A DNA stretch of 64,000 nt from Timonella sp031979385 (GCA_031979385.1 DALZEF010000008.1:62001-126000); one strand, 5' to 3'. Positions 53,424 to 62,506 are shown, numbered from the stretch's first letter. Notes: generated from the letters alone by a model not told the origin. Made by a program: numbers and translations.

Positions 53424-53490
53424 GATGCTGCGGTTCTGTAGGCGATGTTGCGGGTTTTTAAGGTGACCGTGTCGACAGAGCCGAAACATC
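53424..53490. repeat. Dispersed inverted-repeat element, copy 2
   Basis: Left arm 53424-53443 and right arm 53471-53490 pair at about 15 of 20 positions. The segment GGTGACCGTGTCGACAGAG and CCGAAACATCG matches copy 1 (21707-21735) at most positions. It lies between the khpA terminator and rimM, about 70 bp before the rimM start. Confidence 0.55.
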
Positions 53491-53561
53491 GGTTTGGCGA
53501 GTTGGTGCGTGCAGCGCTGGGTACACTTGAACAGACTTACCAGAAGTTATTAAGGAACCAC

Positions 53562-54143
53562 ATGGAACTCACGATTGCACGCATCGGCAAGGCGCACGGG
53601 CTGCGGGGCGAGGTCGCCGTTGAGCTTCGCACCGATATCCCCGAGGAGCGTTTCTTCAAGGGTGCCCGCATCGACACCAAGCCAGCCGAACGTGGCCCCC
53701 TTACCGTTGCTCGTACGCGGGTGGCGAGTGGTCGCTGGTACGTACACTTTGAGCAGAGTGTGGACCGCACCTTCGCTGAATCGCTGAACGGCGTGGAACT
53801 CGTGGTTCAGGCTGAGGAATCCGATGAGGAGAATGCCTGGTACGTGCATGAACTCGCAGGTCTCGCAGTGGAACTGAGCGATGGGACTGTTGTGGGCAAG
53901 GTCGTCGGACTCGAACACCTCCCGGCTCAGGATGCATTGGTGGTCAAGGAAAAGAACGGCACCCGCACCTACATCCCATTCTTGGAACGCTTCGTACCAA
54001 CCGTCGATGTTGCGGGTGGGCGCGTGGTCATCACCCCGCCGGGCGGGCTGCTGTCCACCGACACTGAGAACCTTGTGATTTCCGACGAGACCTCAGGCGC
54101 ACAGGAGCCCTCAGCTTCCAGTGGTGAGGGCGAGGATCACTGA
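53562..54143 (+). CDS. rimM: Ribosome maturation factor RimM
   Basis: Assists 30S head assembly and binds S19. 193 residues: N-terminal beta-barrel (ELTIARIGKAHGLRGEVAVE), PRC-barrel domain (WYVHELAGLAVELSDGTVVG), and a short acidic tail (EPSASSGEGEDH). The start at ATG 53562 has AAGGA 7 bases upstream; the frame extends 39 codons further 5' over the repeat element without family similarity. trmD begins 3 bp after the stop. Confidence 0.93.
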   Translation: MELTIARIGKAHGLRGEVAVELRTDIPEERFFKGARIDTKPAERGPLTVARTRVASGRWYVHFEQSVDRTFAESLNGVELVVQAEESDEENAWYVHELAGLAVELSDGTVVGKVVGLEHLPAQDALVVKEKNGTRTYIPFLERFVPTVDVAGGRVVITPPGGLLSTDTENLVISDETSGAQEPSASSGEGEDH

Positions 54144-54146
54144 GCC

Positions 54147-55076
54147 GTGCGCATCGACGTTATCTCGATCTTCCCGCAGTTCTTTGACGCGCTCGGCCTG
54201 TCCCTTTTCGGTAAGGCCACCGACAGCGGGCTACTCGGATTCAGTGCACACGATCTACGTGAGTGGGCGACCGATAGGCACCGTTCTGTCGATGACACTC
54301 CGGCTGGCGGCGGGGCGGGAATGGTCATGAAGGCCGACGTGTGGGGCAGGGCTCTCGATGAGGTGTTCGCTGAGCCCGTAACTCCTGGTGCAGTCTTGGC
54401 CGATAGCTCCGAGGACGTGAGTGTTGCCGCTTTTGATATGGTGTCCGGCACCGACTCGTTGGACGGAACTGAAACTGTGTCTGAGACTGCCACGGGCAGC
54501 GGTGGATGAGCACCACGCCGGGTCCTTGTGATTCCCACGCCATCCGGAGAAACGTTCACGCAACGTGTTGCAGAGGATCTCGCCCACGCAGACCACCTCG
54601 TCTTCGCGTGTGGACGCTACGAGGGCATCGACTCCCGCGTCGCCGAGCACTACCGCGAATCAGACGTCGAAGTCCGCGAACTGTCCATAGGAGACTACGT
54701 ACTCAACGGTGGGGAAGTGGCCTCGATCGTCATGATTGAAGCAGTCGTGCGCCTCATTCCAGGATTCATGGGCAATCCAGAATCACTCGTCGAGGAATCA
54801 CACGGAGCGGCAGGACTCCTCGAATATCCCGTGTACACGCGCCCCGCGAACTGGAACGAACGCGACATTCCGCAGATACTCATGAGCGGCCACCACGCCA
54901 ACATTGCCCGTTGGCGCCGGGAACGTGCCTTCGACAAGACGATGGCCCGCCGCCCAGACATGATCGAAGCGTTGAAACCAGAACAACTCGACAAGAAGGA
55001 CCGAGCCTACCTGCAGGCAGCAGGCTGGCGCCGCCAGCCGAACGGCAACTACCTACGCCCGCTGGAGGGCGAGTAG
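54147..55076 (+). pseudogene. trmD: tRNA (guanine-37-N1)-methyltransferase, interrupted by an in-frame TGA
   Basis: TrmD methylates G37 of tRNAs and is normally indispensable. From GTG 54147 the frame gives 120 residues with RIDVISIFPQFFDALGLSLF, DLREWATDRHRSVDDTPAGGGAGMVMK, then stops at TGA 54507-54509. The same reading frame continues after the stop with APRRVLVIPTPSGETFTQ, CGRYEGIDSR and SIGDYVLNGGE, the knot and SAM site, to 55076. So it is a single stop codon, not a frameshift. The stop lies at the end of an insertion of about 40 residues (SSEDVSVAAFDMVSGTDSLD onwards) absent from E. coli and mycobacterial TrmD. GTG 54528 could restart the C-part, but has no ribosome binding site. Confidence 0.85.
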
Positions 55077-55331
55077 GCGCTGGCGGGCGGCAGGATCGTC
55101 GGGAATCTCAGTGGCCAAGAGTGACCAACGCTACGGACTTACCGGCCCGAGCGTGATGGCGCATGACGGCGCGAATATGCCAGAATAGATCCTTGGTGTG
55201 TGTTCATGGAATCTGCCATGGGGGACTCCGCGGAACGCAAACACGCCACCCAATCGATGAAAATCGGGACCACCCCACGCTGGGTGGCCCATTATGTCGT
55301 GCCTGACCTGTGGCAGGACGAGGAGAATCAC

Positions 55332-55688
55332 ATGCAGAAGCTGGACTTCGTTACCGAGGGTGCCCTGCGCACCGACATCCCTGCGTTCCGTGCGGGTGAC
55401 ACCGTCAAGGTCAACGTAAAGGTCGTTGAAGGTAACCGTTCGCGTATCCAGGCATTCCAAGGCGTTGTCATCGCACGTGTTGGCGGCGGAATCGGTGAGA
55501 CCTTCACCGTGCGCAAGATCAGCTTTGGTACCGGTGTTGAGCGTACTTTCCCGCTCCACGCACCAACCATCGAGTCGATCGAGGTCATCACCCGCGGTGC
55601 CGTTCGCCGCGCGAAGCTGTACTACCTCCGTGGTCTTCAGGGTAAGAAGGCTAAGATCAAGGAAAAGCGCGACAACACCGCTAAGTGA
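55332..55688 (+). CDS. rplS: 50S ribosomal protein L19
   Basis: 118 residues, with FRAGDTVKVNVKVVEGNRSRIQAF-type core (quoted in part: AFRAGDTVKVNVKVVEG), GVERTFPLHAP and RRAKLYYLRGL. ATG 55332 with AGGAG 6 bases upstream is the family start; the open frame further 5' (from 55200) is the leader. That 255-bp leader after trmD contains GACCACCCC/GGGTGGC at 55268-55291, possibly a regulatory stem, not matched to a known L19 leader. Confidence 0.95.
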   Translation: MQKLDFVTEGALRTDIPAFRAGDTVKVNVKVVEGNRSRIQAFQGVVIARVGGGIGETFTVRKISFGTGVERTFPLHAPTIESIEVITRGAVRRAKLYYLRGLQGKKAKIKEKRDNTAK

Positions 55689-55724
55689 TCTAAACTGCCG
55701 CTGATTCTTGAGCGGTGGAACGTG

Positions 55725-55757
55725 AAGGGGCAGCCGCCTGTGCGGCTGCCCCTTTTG
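55725..55757 (+). terminator. Terminator of rplS
   Basis: AAGGGGCAGCCGC/GCGGCTGCCCCTT, 13-bp perfect stem, CTGT loop, followed by TT. A smaller CCGCT/AGCGG stem (55698-55715) precedes it. Confidence 0.88.
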
Positions 55758-56008
55758 CGTGCCCCGTGTTTGGCGTGGCACCTCAAAGATGGATGCGTCG
55801 ACGGGGCGGTTTTGATCCTGAGACATGGTTTTTGTGTGCGCCTCCGGGCCAATTTGACCCCATCGAAACTCGATAGAGAAACCCGATGTGAAGAATGCGT
55901 ACACGTCGGTGGACGTTCCCACTGATGCGCCGGGTAATCGGCGTAAGATACTTTGATGGTGCCATCACGAGTGGTGCCGCCAATCTTTGACACCGACAGG
56001 AAGCCCGC

Positions 56009-56728
56009 GTGAGCGAACAGCAGATCCCCGCCGAGAGCGAAGAAGAACACACGCCGAAGAAGGGATCAATCCTTCGCGAGACCGCGATCATCCTCGTCAG
56101 CGCGCTGGTTCTGTCATGGTTGCTCAAAACCTTCCTGGTGCAGGCCTTCTATATTCCAAGCGGTTCTATGGAGGACACACTCCAAGAGAACGACCGGATC
56201 CTCGTGTCCAAGATGGTTCCGGATGTGTTCGACATCCATCATGGTGACATCGTGGTGTTCAAGGACCCCGGTGGGTGGCTCGGTTACAACGTATACGAGG
56301 AAGACACGGGTCCTCAGGCGGCTCTTCGCAAAGGGTTGACCTTCATCGGGATCTTGCCGCAGGATGCCGGTTCGCACCTGGTCAAGCGTGTCATCGGAAT
56401 GCCGGGAGACACGGTGAAATGCTGTGACGCAGACGGCAAACTCACTGTCAACGGCGTTGCCATTGATGAGACCGCCTACCTCAAGGAGGGCGAGGCACCC
56501 TCGCACATGGACTTCGAGGTTGAGGTCCCCGACAACGCCCTGTGGCTGATGGGCGACAACCGCTCTGGCTCGGCCGATTCACGAGCCAACCTTGGTGGAC
56601 CGGGCGGTGGATTCGTGCCGATCGACAACGTTGTGGGCACAGCCTTTGTGAAAGTGTGGCCGTGGGAACGCGCCGGCTGGCTCAAGAACCCAGGGGATGT
56701 GTTCGAGGACGTTCCAAAGGGCCAGTGA
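56009..56728 (+). CDS. lepB: Signal peptidase I
   Basis: Cleaves signal peptides from exported proteins at the outer face of the membrane. 239 residues: membrane span at about 25-46, catalytic serine in YIPSGSMEDTL (near residue 52), catalytic lysine in LVKRVIGMPGD (near residue 127), and the box E MGDNRSGSADSR. The GTG start at 56009 follows AGGAAG. Usual place between rplS and rnhB. Confidence 0.95.
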   Translation: MSEQQIPAESEEEHTPKKGSILRETAIILVSALVLSWLLKTFLVQAFYIPSGSMEDTLQENDRILVSKMVPDVFDIHHGDIVVFKDPGGWLGYNVYEEDTGPQAALRKGLTFIGILPQDAGSHLVKRVIGMPGDTVKCCDADGKLTVNGVAIDETAYLKEGEAPSHMDFEVEVPDNALWLMGDNRSGSADSRANLGGPGGGFVPIDNVVGTAFVKVWPWERAGWLKNPGDVFEDVPKGQ

Positions 56729-56816
56729 AAGTAGCGGGCATACGCCGACACCAACGCCATGAGCCGTACCCACTCGTTCATTACCACCCCACACGCGAAA
56801 GTTTCATGAAACGACT

Positions 56817-57668
56817 ATGAACCTTGATGTCGCAGAGAACTACCTCTTCCAGGTCACTCCAAGCCAGGAGGACGAGGCGCGGCAACTCATTGTAAAAAAG
56901 CATGAGGCCGCATTGGCCCGTAAAGCGAAGAACGGCTCGAAACAACGCGTGTTCGCGGACCTGACCCATGAACGTTCGCTGCTGGAACGTGGTGCTCGTT
57001 TGGTGGCGGGTATGGATGAGGTGGGGCGTGGTGCCCTGGCAGGCCCGGTCGTTGTCGGCGTATGTGTGGTCGACACGGCGACGGTCGACCCGCCTCTCGG
57101 CCTCACCGACTCCAAACTGATCGCTACAGACTTGCGTGATGCATATGTGCCGCTGATTCGCGGATGGGCGAGGGACCATGCGGTGGGTTCGGCATCGGCG
57201 GATGAGATCGATGAGCTGGGCATCATCGGCGCTCTGCGTGTGGCCGGACAGCGGGCTCTGGCATCCGTTGAAGCGCGGATTGGCCCCGTGGATACGGTTT
57301 TGTTGGATGGTTCGCATGACTGGCTCACTGAACCGGAGCAGGACCTGTTCTCGCTGATGGAGGGTCCGACGCATGCACCTGTCACCGGCTATACACAGCC
57401 GCGGGTTGTGACCCGGGTCAAGGCCGACATTGCGTGTGCTGCAGTGTCGGGTGCTTCGGTTCTGGCGAAGGTCGCACGAGACCGCCTCATGTCTGAACTC
57501 GACCGCGAATTTCCGCAATTCGGTTGGGCAACGAATAAGGGGTATGGTTCCTCTGGTCATAATCTTGCGTTGGCTACGGGCGGTCCAGTGAAGTACCACC
57601 GCCGCAGTTGGAATCTGCCGATTCTGACTACTACACACGAGGAAGAAGAAGGGCTCGGGACACTATGA
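56817..57668 (+). CDS. rnhB: Ribonuclease HII
   Basis: Removes ribonucleotides from DNA. 283 residues as written; the catalytic core starts near residue 55 with RLVAGMDEVGRGALAGPV (acidic residues D and E of the active site), and the later acidic residues are in DTVLLDGSHDWL and AKVARDRLM. The 50 residues before ERSLLERGAR are an unusual leader; no ribosome binding site precedes ATG 56817, so the true start may be internal. The stop overlaps the next gene by 4 bp. Confidence 0.92.
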   Translation: MNLDVAENYLFQVTPSQEDEARQLIVKKHEAALARKAKNGSKQRVFADLTHERSLLERGARLVAGMDEVGRGALAGPVVVGVCVVDTATVDPPLGLTDSKLIATDLRDAYVPLIRGWARDHAVGSASADEIDELGIIGALRVAGQRALASVEARIGPVDTVLLDGSHDWLTEPEQDLFSLMEGPTHAPVTGYTQPRVVTRVKADIACAAVSGASVLAKVARDRLMSELDREFPQFGWATNKGYGSSGHNLALATGGPVKYHRRSWNLPILTTTHEEEEGLGTL

Positions 57669-57964
57669 GTGCTGCTGACCTTGAAAACTATGAGAATGAC
57701 ATGGAACTCGCGCTGTACCGCGAGTATCGGGATGTCGTTCAGTTGTTCTCGTACGTGGTTGAGACCGAACGCAGGTTCTACCTGGCGAACAGGGTGGACT
57801 TGCAAGTACGTTCCGCCGCAGGTGAAGTCTATTTTGAGGTGCACCTGCAGGATGCGTGGGTGTGGGATGTGTACCGGTCCAAGCGGTTCGTGAAGTCAGT
57901 GCGAGTGGTGACGTTCAAGGACGTGAACGTTGAAGAACTCTCGCGTGAGGAACTGTCCATCTAA
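57665..57964 (+). CDS. DUF2469 family protein
   Basis: 99 residues, SAADLENYENDMELALYREY at the start and YVVETERRFYLANRVDLQVR, the near-invariant DUF2469 pattern. It follows rnhB in most Actinobacteria and is essentially restricted to that phylum. ATG 57665 overlaps the rnhB stop (ATGA). Function unknown. Confidence 0.95.
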   Translation: MSAADLENYENDMELALYREYRDVVQLFSYVVETERRFYLANRVDLQVRSAAGEVYFEVHLQDAWVWDVYRSKRFVKSVRVVTFKDVNVEELSREELSI

Positions 57965-58106
57965 TTTTATTGGCGACGAATCGTCCGGTATGTTGTTGGC
58001 TCACCCACTTGGGTGGCGTGTTTCCCCAAGCGTTTCCACCGTGTTGAGCAGTCAAGTTATCCACGGGTCGAGCCGAGGTTTTATCTGATGGTCGTGTCCT
58101 TTAGCG

Positions 58107-58535
58107 ATGCTGGAGGACATGACCATCACTTCTGTTTCAACTGATCAGCCTTTGAACCGCCAGGAAATCGGCGCATTCGGCGAGGAGCTTGCCTGTCGTT
58201 TCCTCACGGAAAAGGGTTTCGAGGTGCTGACACGCAACTGGAGGCCTCGCACAGAGCATGTGCGCGGGGAACTGGATATTGTCGCGCGCGACGGAAACTC
58301 CCTAGTGTTCTGCGAGGTCAAGACGCGGACATCCCAGATCATGGGTTCACCCTTCCATGCGATTGATGGACGTAAGGTTGGCGCGCTGCGGAAACTCGCA
58401 GCAGCCTGGCTTTCTGGCCAAGACCAGAGCTTTGAAACGGTCAGAATCGATGCCATAGGCGTTCGACTGAAACTCGATGCCACGCGGAGGCGGGTTGTCG
58501 CTGCACGGGTTGAACATCTGATGGCGGTGGCGTGA
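58107..58535 (+). CDS. YraN/UPF0102 nuclease-fold protein
   Basis: 142 residues with a PD-(D/E)xK-like core: GELDIVARDGNSLVFCEVKTR, preceded by GAFGEELACRFLTEKGFEVLTRN. The exact role of UPF0102 is not settled. Start ATG 58107; an ATG at 58119 is possible (GGAGG just before it, but too close). It is the first gene of yraN-comM-dprA, a widespread order. Confidence 0.9.
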   Translation: MLEDMTITSVSTDQPLNRQEIGAFGEELACRFLTEKGFEVLTRNWRPRTEHVRGELDIVARDGNSLVFCEVKTRTSQIMGSPFHAIDGRKVGALRKLAAAWLSGQDQSFETVRIDAIGVRLKLDATRRRVVAARVEHLMAVA

Positions 58536-60076
58536 TGGGGTTGGGACAGTCTAGTTCTATCGCGCTCGTTGGCCTGCAGGGATATCAGGTTGCGATCGAA
58601 TCCCATCTGACCAGTGCACTGCCGAACTTCACGATCGTTGGGTTGCCCGATGCCTCTCTCAATGAGGCAAAGGATCGAGTTCGCGCTGCTATCGCAACGA
58701 CCGGCTTCGATTTTCCGGCCCGGAAGGTCACCATCAATCTTGCACCTGCCTCGTTACCCAAATCTGGACCATCGTTTGATGTCGCGATTGCCCTTGCGGT
58801 CTTGGATTCAGCGGGTGTCCTACCCAACCGCGTGGACGCGGCAACGGTGTTCCTTGGAGAACTAGGGCTTGACGGGCGAGTTCATGAGGTCTTGGGAGTG
58901 TTGCCCGCGGTGGCGGCGGCGCGTGCCACAGGATTCAAGCGCGCGGTTGTGCCGGTCGGGAACCGCCGGGAGGCTGAACTCATAGACGGCATCGAGGTCA
59001 TTGGGATCGAACATCTGGCGCAGGCTGCTGCGCTGTGTGGGGCGGAAGTGCCCGTACCGCAGTTGATGTCGCGATCTGGTGCGCGAACAACGCCGGGTTC
59101 AACGTTGCCCGCCGCATCCGGCGACATGCGTGAGGTTCTGGGGCAACAAACTGCCAAGTTCGCACTCGAACTGGCTGCAGCAGGCGGACACAACGTGTTC
59201 ATGGTGGGGCCGCCAGGAACAGGCAAGACAATGCTGGCCTCGAGACTGCCGACTATCTTGCCGGAACTCACGAGCAGCGAGGCATTGGAGGTCGCGTCGA
59301 TTCACTCCGTGGGCGGCCTCTTCGATCCCGCAGGTGGATTATCTACGACACCGCCTTTCGAGAGTCCACATCACACTGCCACAGGGGCGGCAATCATTGG
59401 AGGTGGCAGCGGACGTGTAAAGCCCGGTGCCATCTCGCGCGCACATAGGGGAGTGCTCTTCCTTGATGAGGCACCGGAGTTCTCGGCTCGAGTGTTGCAG
59501 ACCCTGCGCCAACCACTCGAGAGTGGTGCCGTTGCCATCAGCAGGGCGTCCGGCACAGCAACGTTTCCGGCACGGTTCCAACTGGTGGCAGCGGCCAATC
59601 CCTGTCCGTGCGGAAACGCACACGGCGATGGACGGAACTGCGTGTGCACAGCCCTTCATAAACGGCGCTATATGCAGCGGCTTTCAGGTCCACTCATGGA
59701 CCGAATCGATATCCAGATTCAGGTCTTACAACTGGTCCCAGGTGCTGCAAGCACTAGGGAATCAGAATCCTCTGCGGTCATCCGGGCGCGGGTTCAGGCC
59801 GCGCGTGCCGCAGCGGCACATCGGTTGAGGGACACGGGATGGAATACCAACCGAGAGGTCCCTGGATCATGGATACGAGGCGTGCTTGGTTCACACAATC
59901 CGTGTCTGACCTTCGTCAACAAAGCGGTTGAGAAAGGAACGCTGACGATGCGTGGCGCGGATCGAGTGCTTCGCGTTGCATGGACCCTTGCCGATCTATC
60001 TGGGCGGACAACACCTACTGTTGATGATGTGCATCAAGCGTTGACGATGCGGGTTCTTTCGGGGGTGTCTCTATGA
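58535..60076 (+). CDS. YifB/ComM family Mg-chelatase-like ATPase
   Basis: 513 residues. N-terminal Lon-like domain (VEIPGLPDAS-type string: NFTIVGLPDASLNEAKDRVRAA), then an AAA+ core with GPPGTGKTMLASRLP, LFLDEAPEF and the C-terminal Mg_chelatase domain. ComM is a helicase for branch migration in natural transformation in Vibrio. Either GTG 58532 or ATG 58535 can start it; both overlap the yraN stop. dprA follows with 4-bp overlap, suggesting a DNA uptake or recombination role. Confidence 0.93.
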   Translation: MGLGQSSSIALVGLQGYQVAIESHLTSALPNFTIVGLPDASLNEAKDRVRAAIATTGFDFPARKVTINLAPASLPKSGPSFDVAIALAVLDSAGVLPNRVDAATVFLGELGLDGRVHEVLGVLPAVAAARATGFKRAVVPVGNRREAELIDGIEVIGIEHLAQAAALCGAEVPVPQLMSRSGARTTPGSTLPAASGDMREVLGQQTAKFALELAAAGGHNVFMVGPPGTGKTMLASRLPTILPELTSSEALEVASIHSVGGLFDPAGGLSTTPPFESPHHTATGAAIIGGGSGRVKPGAISRAHRGVLFLDEAPEFSARVLQTLRQPLESGAVAISRASGTATFPARFQLVAAANPCPCGNAHGDGRNCVCTALHKRRYMQRLSGPLMDRIDIQIQVLQLVPGAASTRESESSAVIRARVQAARAAAAHRLRDTGWNTNREVPGSWIRGVLGSHNPCLTFVNKAVEKGTLTMRGADRVLRVAWTLADLSGRTTPTVDDVHQALTMRVLSGVSL

Positions 60077-61248
60077 GCGGCGATATGCTGGAGCGCGATG
60101 CAGCAATGTTCTGGGCTGCCGTCACAGAACCAAATGACCATATCGCTGGTCTTCTGGTCTCTCGCCTTGGACCTGCTGAAGCTCGGAAGTGGCTATCTGC
60201 GACAGGAACTCGCTCCGATGCGATCAGCGACGCAACCGTGGATCGGCTAGGCCTGTCTGGAGAGATGGGAGCCAGGCGCCTTGCCACTGCGGTTGCGCGC
60301 TGGAACACCCGCCGCGACACCATCGACACCCGGGAACTGAGGCGACGTACCGAACTCCTAGGCGCTCGGTTCATCATCCCCTGTGATGCGGAATGGCCGC
60401 AGCAGTTGGCTGACTTGGGTCCGGGTGCGCCGTCGGGGTTGTGGGTGCGTGGGGATGCGACGGTGGTGGCGAAGAGTGGCTATGGTGCAGCGATCGTTGG
60501 TGCGCGGGCTGCGACCGCCTATGGCGAGACGGTGACTGCGATGCTTGTGTCACGCATGGCCGAGCGGGGACTCACTGTTGTGTCTGGGGGAGCATTTGGC
60601 ATCGATGCATGTGCCCACCAATGTGCACTACGCATGCAAACACCGACTATTGCGGTGCTTGCAGGAGGTATCGATCAACTCTATCCGGCTGCGAACTCTG
60701 ATCTATTGCGCGCCATCGAGTCATCTGGCGGCGCGTTGGTGAGCGAGAGTGCCCCGGGCAGCACTCCGATGAAATCGAGGTTCTTGTCGCGTAATCGGTT
60801 GATTGCAGCTCTTAGTGGCTCCACCGTTGTGGTCGAAGCCGCGTGGCGGTCAGGCTCGCTCTCCACGGCGAACCATGCGTTGGAACTCGGACGTCCAGTG
60901 GGCGTGGTTCCAGGGCCGATTACCTCGGCGCAGAGTGCGGGTTGTCATCGGTTGTTGCGGGAGAGTCCGGCTGAGGTTCTATCGACACCGGAAGACGTGG
61001 TCGACCTTGTTCCAGGACAGCCTAAGGTCCAGGCTCAGGCGGGCAGTGGTTCCAGAACGGATGCGGAACAGTTTGATCCGATGGAACTCAGAGTGCTCGA
61101 TGGCCTCAAGCGGAGCACGCCTGTGTCAGTTGACGATCTGTGTGTGGCATCGGGGTTGGCTCCAGCGGAGGTGCTGATGACACTCTCTAAGCTTGAGTTT
61201 CGCGGTGTGATCCAACAGGATCTACGTGGCTGGCACCGGAACAGGTAA
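60073..61248 (+). CDS. dprA: DNA-processing protein DprA
   Basis: Loads RecA on incoming single-stranded DNA. 391 residues: N-terminal SAM-like region, the Rossmann-like core from AAIVGARAATAYG to GCHRLLRESP with the DprA signature VSGGAFGIDACAH and SRFLSRNRLIAALSG, and a C-terminal winged-helix domain (SVDDLCVASGLAPAEVLMTL). Coupled to comM. No com uptake genes are in the window. Confidence 0.95.
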   Translation: MSGDMLERDAAMFWAAVTEPNDHIAGLLVSRLGPAEARKWLSATGTRSDAISDATVDRLGLSGEMGARRLATAVARWNTRRDTIDTRELRRRTELLGARFIIPCDAEWPQQLADLGPGAPSGLWVRGDATVVAKSGYGAAIVGARAATAYGETVTAMLVSRMAERGLTVVSGGAFGIDACAHQCALRMQTPTIAVLAGGIDQLYPAANSDLLRAIESSGGALVSESAPGSTPMKSRFLSRNRLIAALSGSTVVVEAAWRSGSLSTANHALELGRPVGVVPGPITSAQSAGCHRLLRESPAEVLSTPEDVVDLVPGQPKVQAQAGSGSRTDAEQFDPMELRVLDGLKRSTPVSVDDLCVASGLAPAEVLMTLSKLEFRGVIQQDLRGWHRNR

Positions 61249-61560
61249 GCCCTGTTACAGAGAGTGGGTCATTGTTATAGAACCGTAATCAAGTGCGTCG
61301 ATGTGAATGTTTTGCGGGCAAAATGCCGTTATTCTCGGCGATACCGTCAAGGATGCTCAATATATGAGACATTAACCTATGAATCCTAGCCACAAGCGGG
61401 GGTATGGGGACTGGTGCAGGGGGTGAAATTCCCCTATAGTCGAGACTGTTGCGCATGGGCCTGCCGATTAGAAGGGTAATCCGATCGCATTGGTGCTGGT
61501 AGAAAACGCACACACGGCTTGAACGCAGGAATGTGAATATCTTGTAAGGGAGGTGTTCAA
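61249..61560. other. Gene-free region between dprA and xerC
   Basis: 312 bp without a gene. Several short stems: TTTTGC-GGGC-AAAA near 61309, GGGG-TGAAATT-CCCC near 61421, GATTA/TAATC near 61467. The composition (many loops and G-rich strings ahead of a gene) is leader-like, but I do not recognise a known riboswitch. xerC has its own strong ribosome binding site AAGGGAGG (61547-61554). Confidence 0.45.
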
Positions 61561-62454
61561 GTGGATTTGGTCATGGATGACTTCGTGAAACACTTGAGCC
61601 TTCGTCGAGGATACTCGCAGAACACGTGCCGTGCCTACGCCGCTGACGTGCGCTCGCTCCTGGAGTTCCTTGCCGAACGAGAGGTCGAGTGGCAATCAGC
61701 AACTCTTACAGACCTGAGAGCCTGGCTGGCCCATCTCTCCGAGCACAATGGCTCCCAAGCGACCATCGCGCGAAAGGGCGCCGCCGCCCGCGGGTTCTAC
61801 GGCTGGGCAGCAGATCGTAATCTGGTTGAGGCCGACCCCTCACTACGCCTTCGTACGCCCGCACCATCGAGCAGGTTGCCAGAGGTGCTCTCTGTGGCGC
61901 AGGCGAATCTGCTGCTTGATCACGCGCAGTTAAGCGCTGCAACCGATGAGCCTCCTGCGCTGCGCAACTGGGCCGCAACTGAACTGATGTATTCGTCTGG
62001 GTTGCGGGTTTCTGAAGTCTGCGCGCTTGATGTGAACGATCTCAATCTGTCGCAGCGTAGCGCACGAGTCATCGGTAAGGGCAACAAGGAGCGCGTCGTT
62101 CCGCTCGGGCAGCCCGCGACTCATGCTCTCACGATGTGGTTGAGCAAGGGACGCCCTCAACTGGCCAGCGCCTCCTCCGACAAAGCACTGTTTCTAGGTG
62201 CCCGTGGAGGTCGCTGGAACGTCCGATCACTGCGAGAAACTGTGCATCAACTCGCCGCTGGCGCACATGTTCCGGACATCGCACCGCATGCTGTGCGTCA
62301 TACCGCTGCAACCCACCTCCTTGAGGGCGGCTCGGATCTGCGTACGGTTCAAGAACTTTTGGGGCACTCCTCGTTGCAGACCACGCAGCGTTACACGCAC
62401 GTTACCGTCGAACGTCTCAAACACGCATACCTCACAGCCCATCCTCGCGCCTAA
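61561..62454 (+). CDS. xerC: Tyrosine recombinase XerC
   Basis: Resolves chromosome dimers at dif with XerD. 297 residues. SAM-like N-terminal domain (VDLVMDDFVKHLSLRRGYSQNT), catalytic R in SGLRVSEVCAL, K in GKGNKERVVPL, HxxR in PHAVRHTAATHLLEGG, and H/Y in LGHSSLQTTQRYTHV. All five are present. GTG 61561 with AAGGGAGG 6 bases upstream. The conserved place after dprA fits a housekeeping XerC rather than an integrase. Confidence 0.94.
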   Translation: MDLVMDDFVKHLSLRRGYSQNTCRAYAADVRSLLEFLAEREVEWQSATLTDLRAWLAHLSEHNGSQATIARKGAAARGFYGWAADRNLVEADPSLRLRTPAPSSRLPEVLSVAQANLLLDHAQLSAATDEPPALRNWAATELMYSSGLRVSEVCALDVNDLNLSQRSARVIGKGNKERVVPLGQPATHALTMWLSKGRPQLASASSDKALFLGARGGRWNVRSLRETVHQLAAGAHVPDIAPHAVRHTAATHLLEGGSDLRTVQELLGHSSLQTTQRYTHVTVERLKHAYLTAHPRA

Positions 62455-62506
62455 CCAACATAAAGCACCATCACCCCCGCCAAACCCGTCAACAAAAAGG
62501 AACATC

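Noticed and set aside
54507..54509. Selenocysteine codon in trmD
   Set aside because: No SECIS-like hairpin directly after the TGA, TrmD has no known Sec position, and the codon lies in a low-complexity insertion rather than an active site.
54147..55076. Frameshift in trmD
   Set aside because: The two halves are in the same reading frame (54147 and 54528 differ by a multiple of three), so a stop codon, not an indel, is the lesion.
61561..62454. Phage-type integrase and a mobile island
   Set aside because: Length, motifs and the conserved place between dprA and whiG fit housekeeping XerC; no attachment sites or phage genes around.
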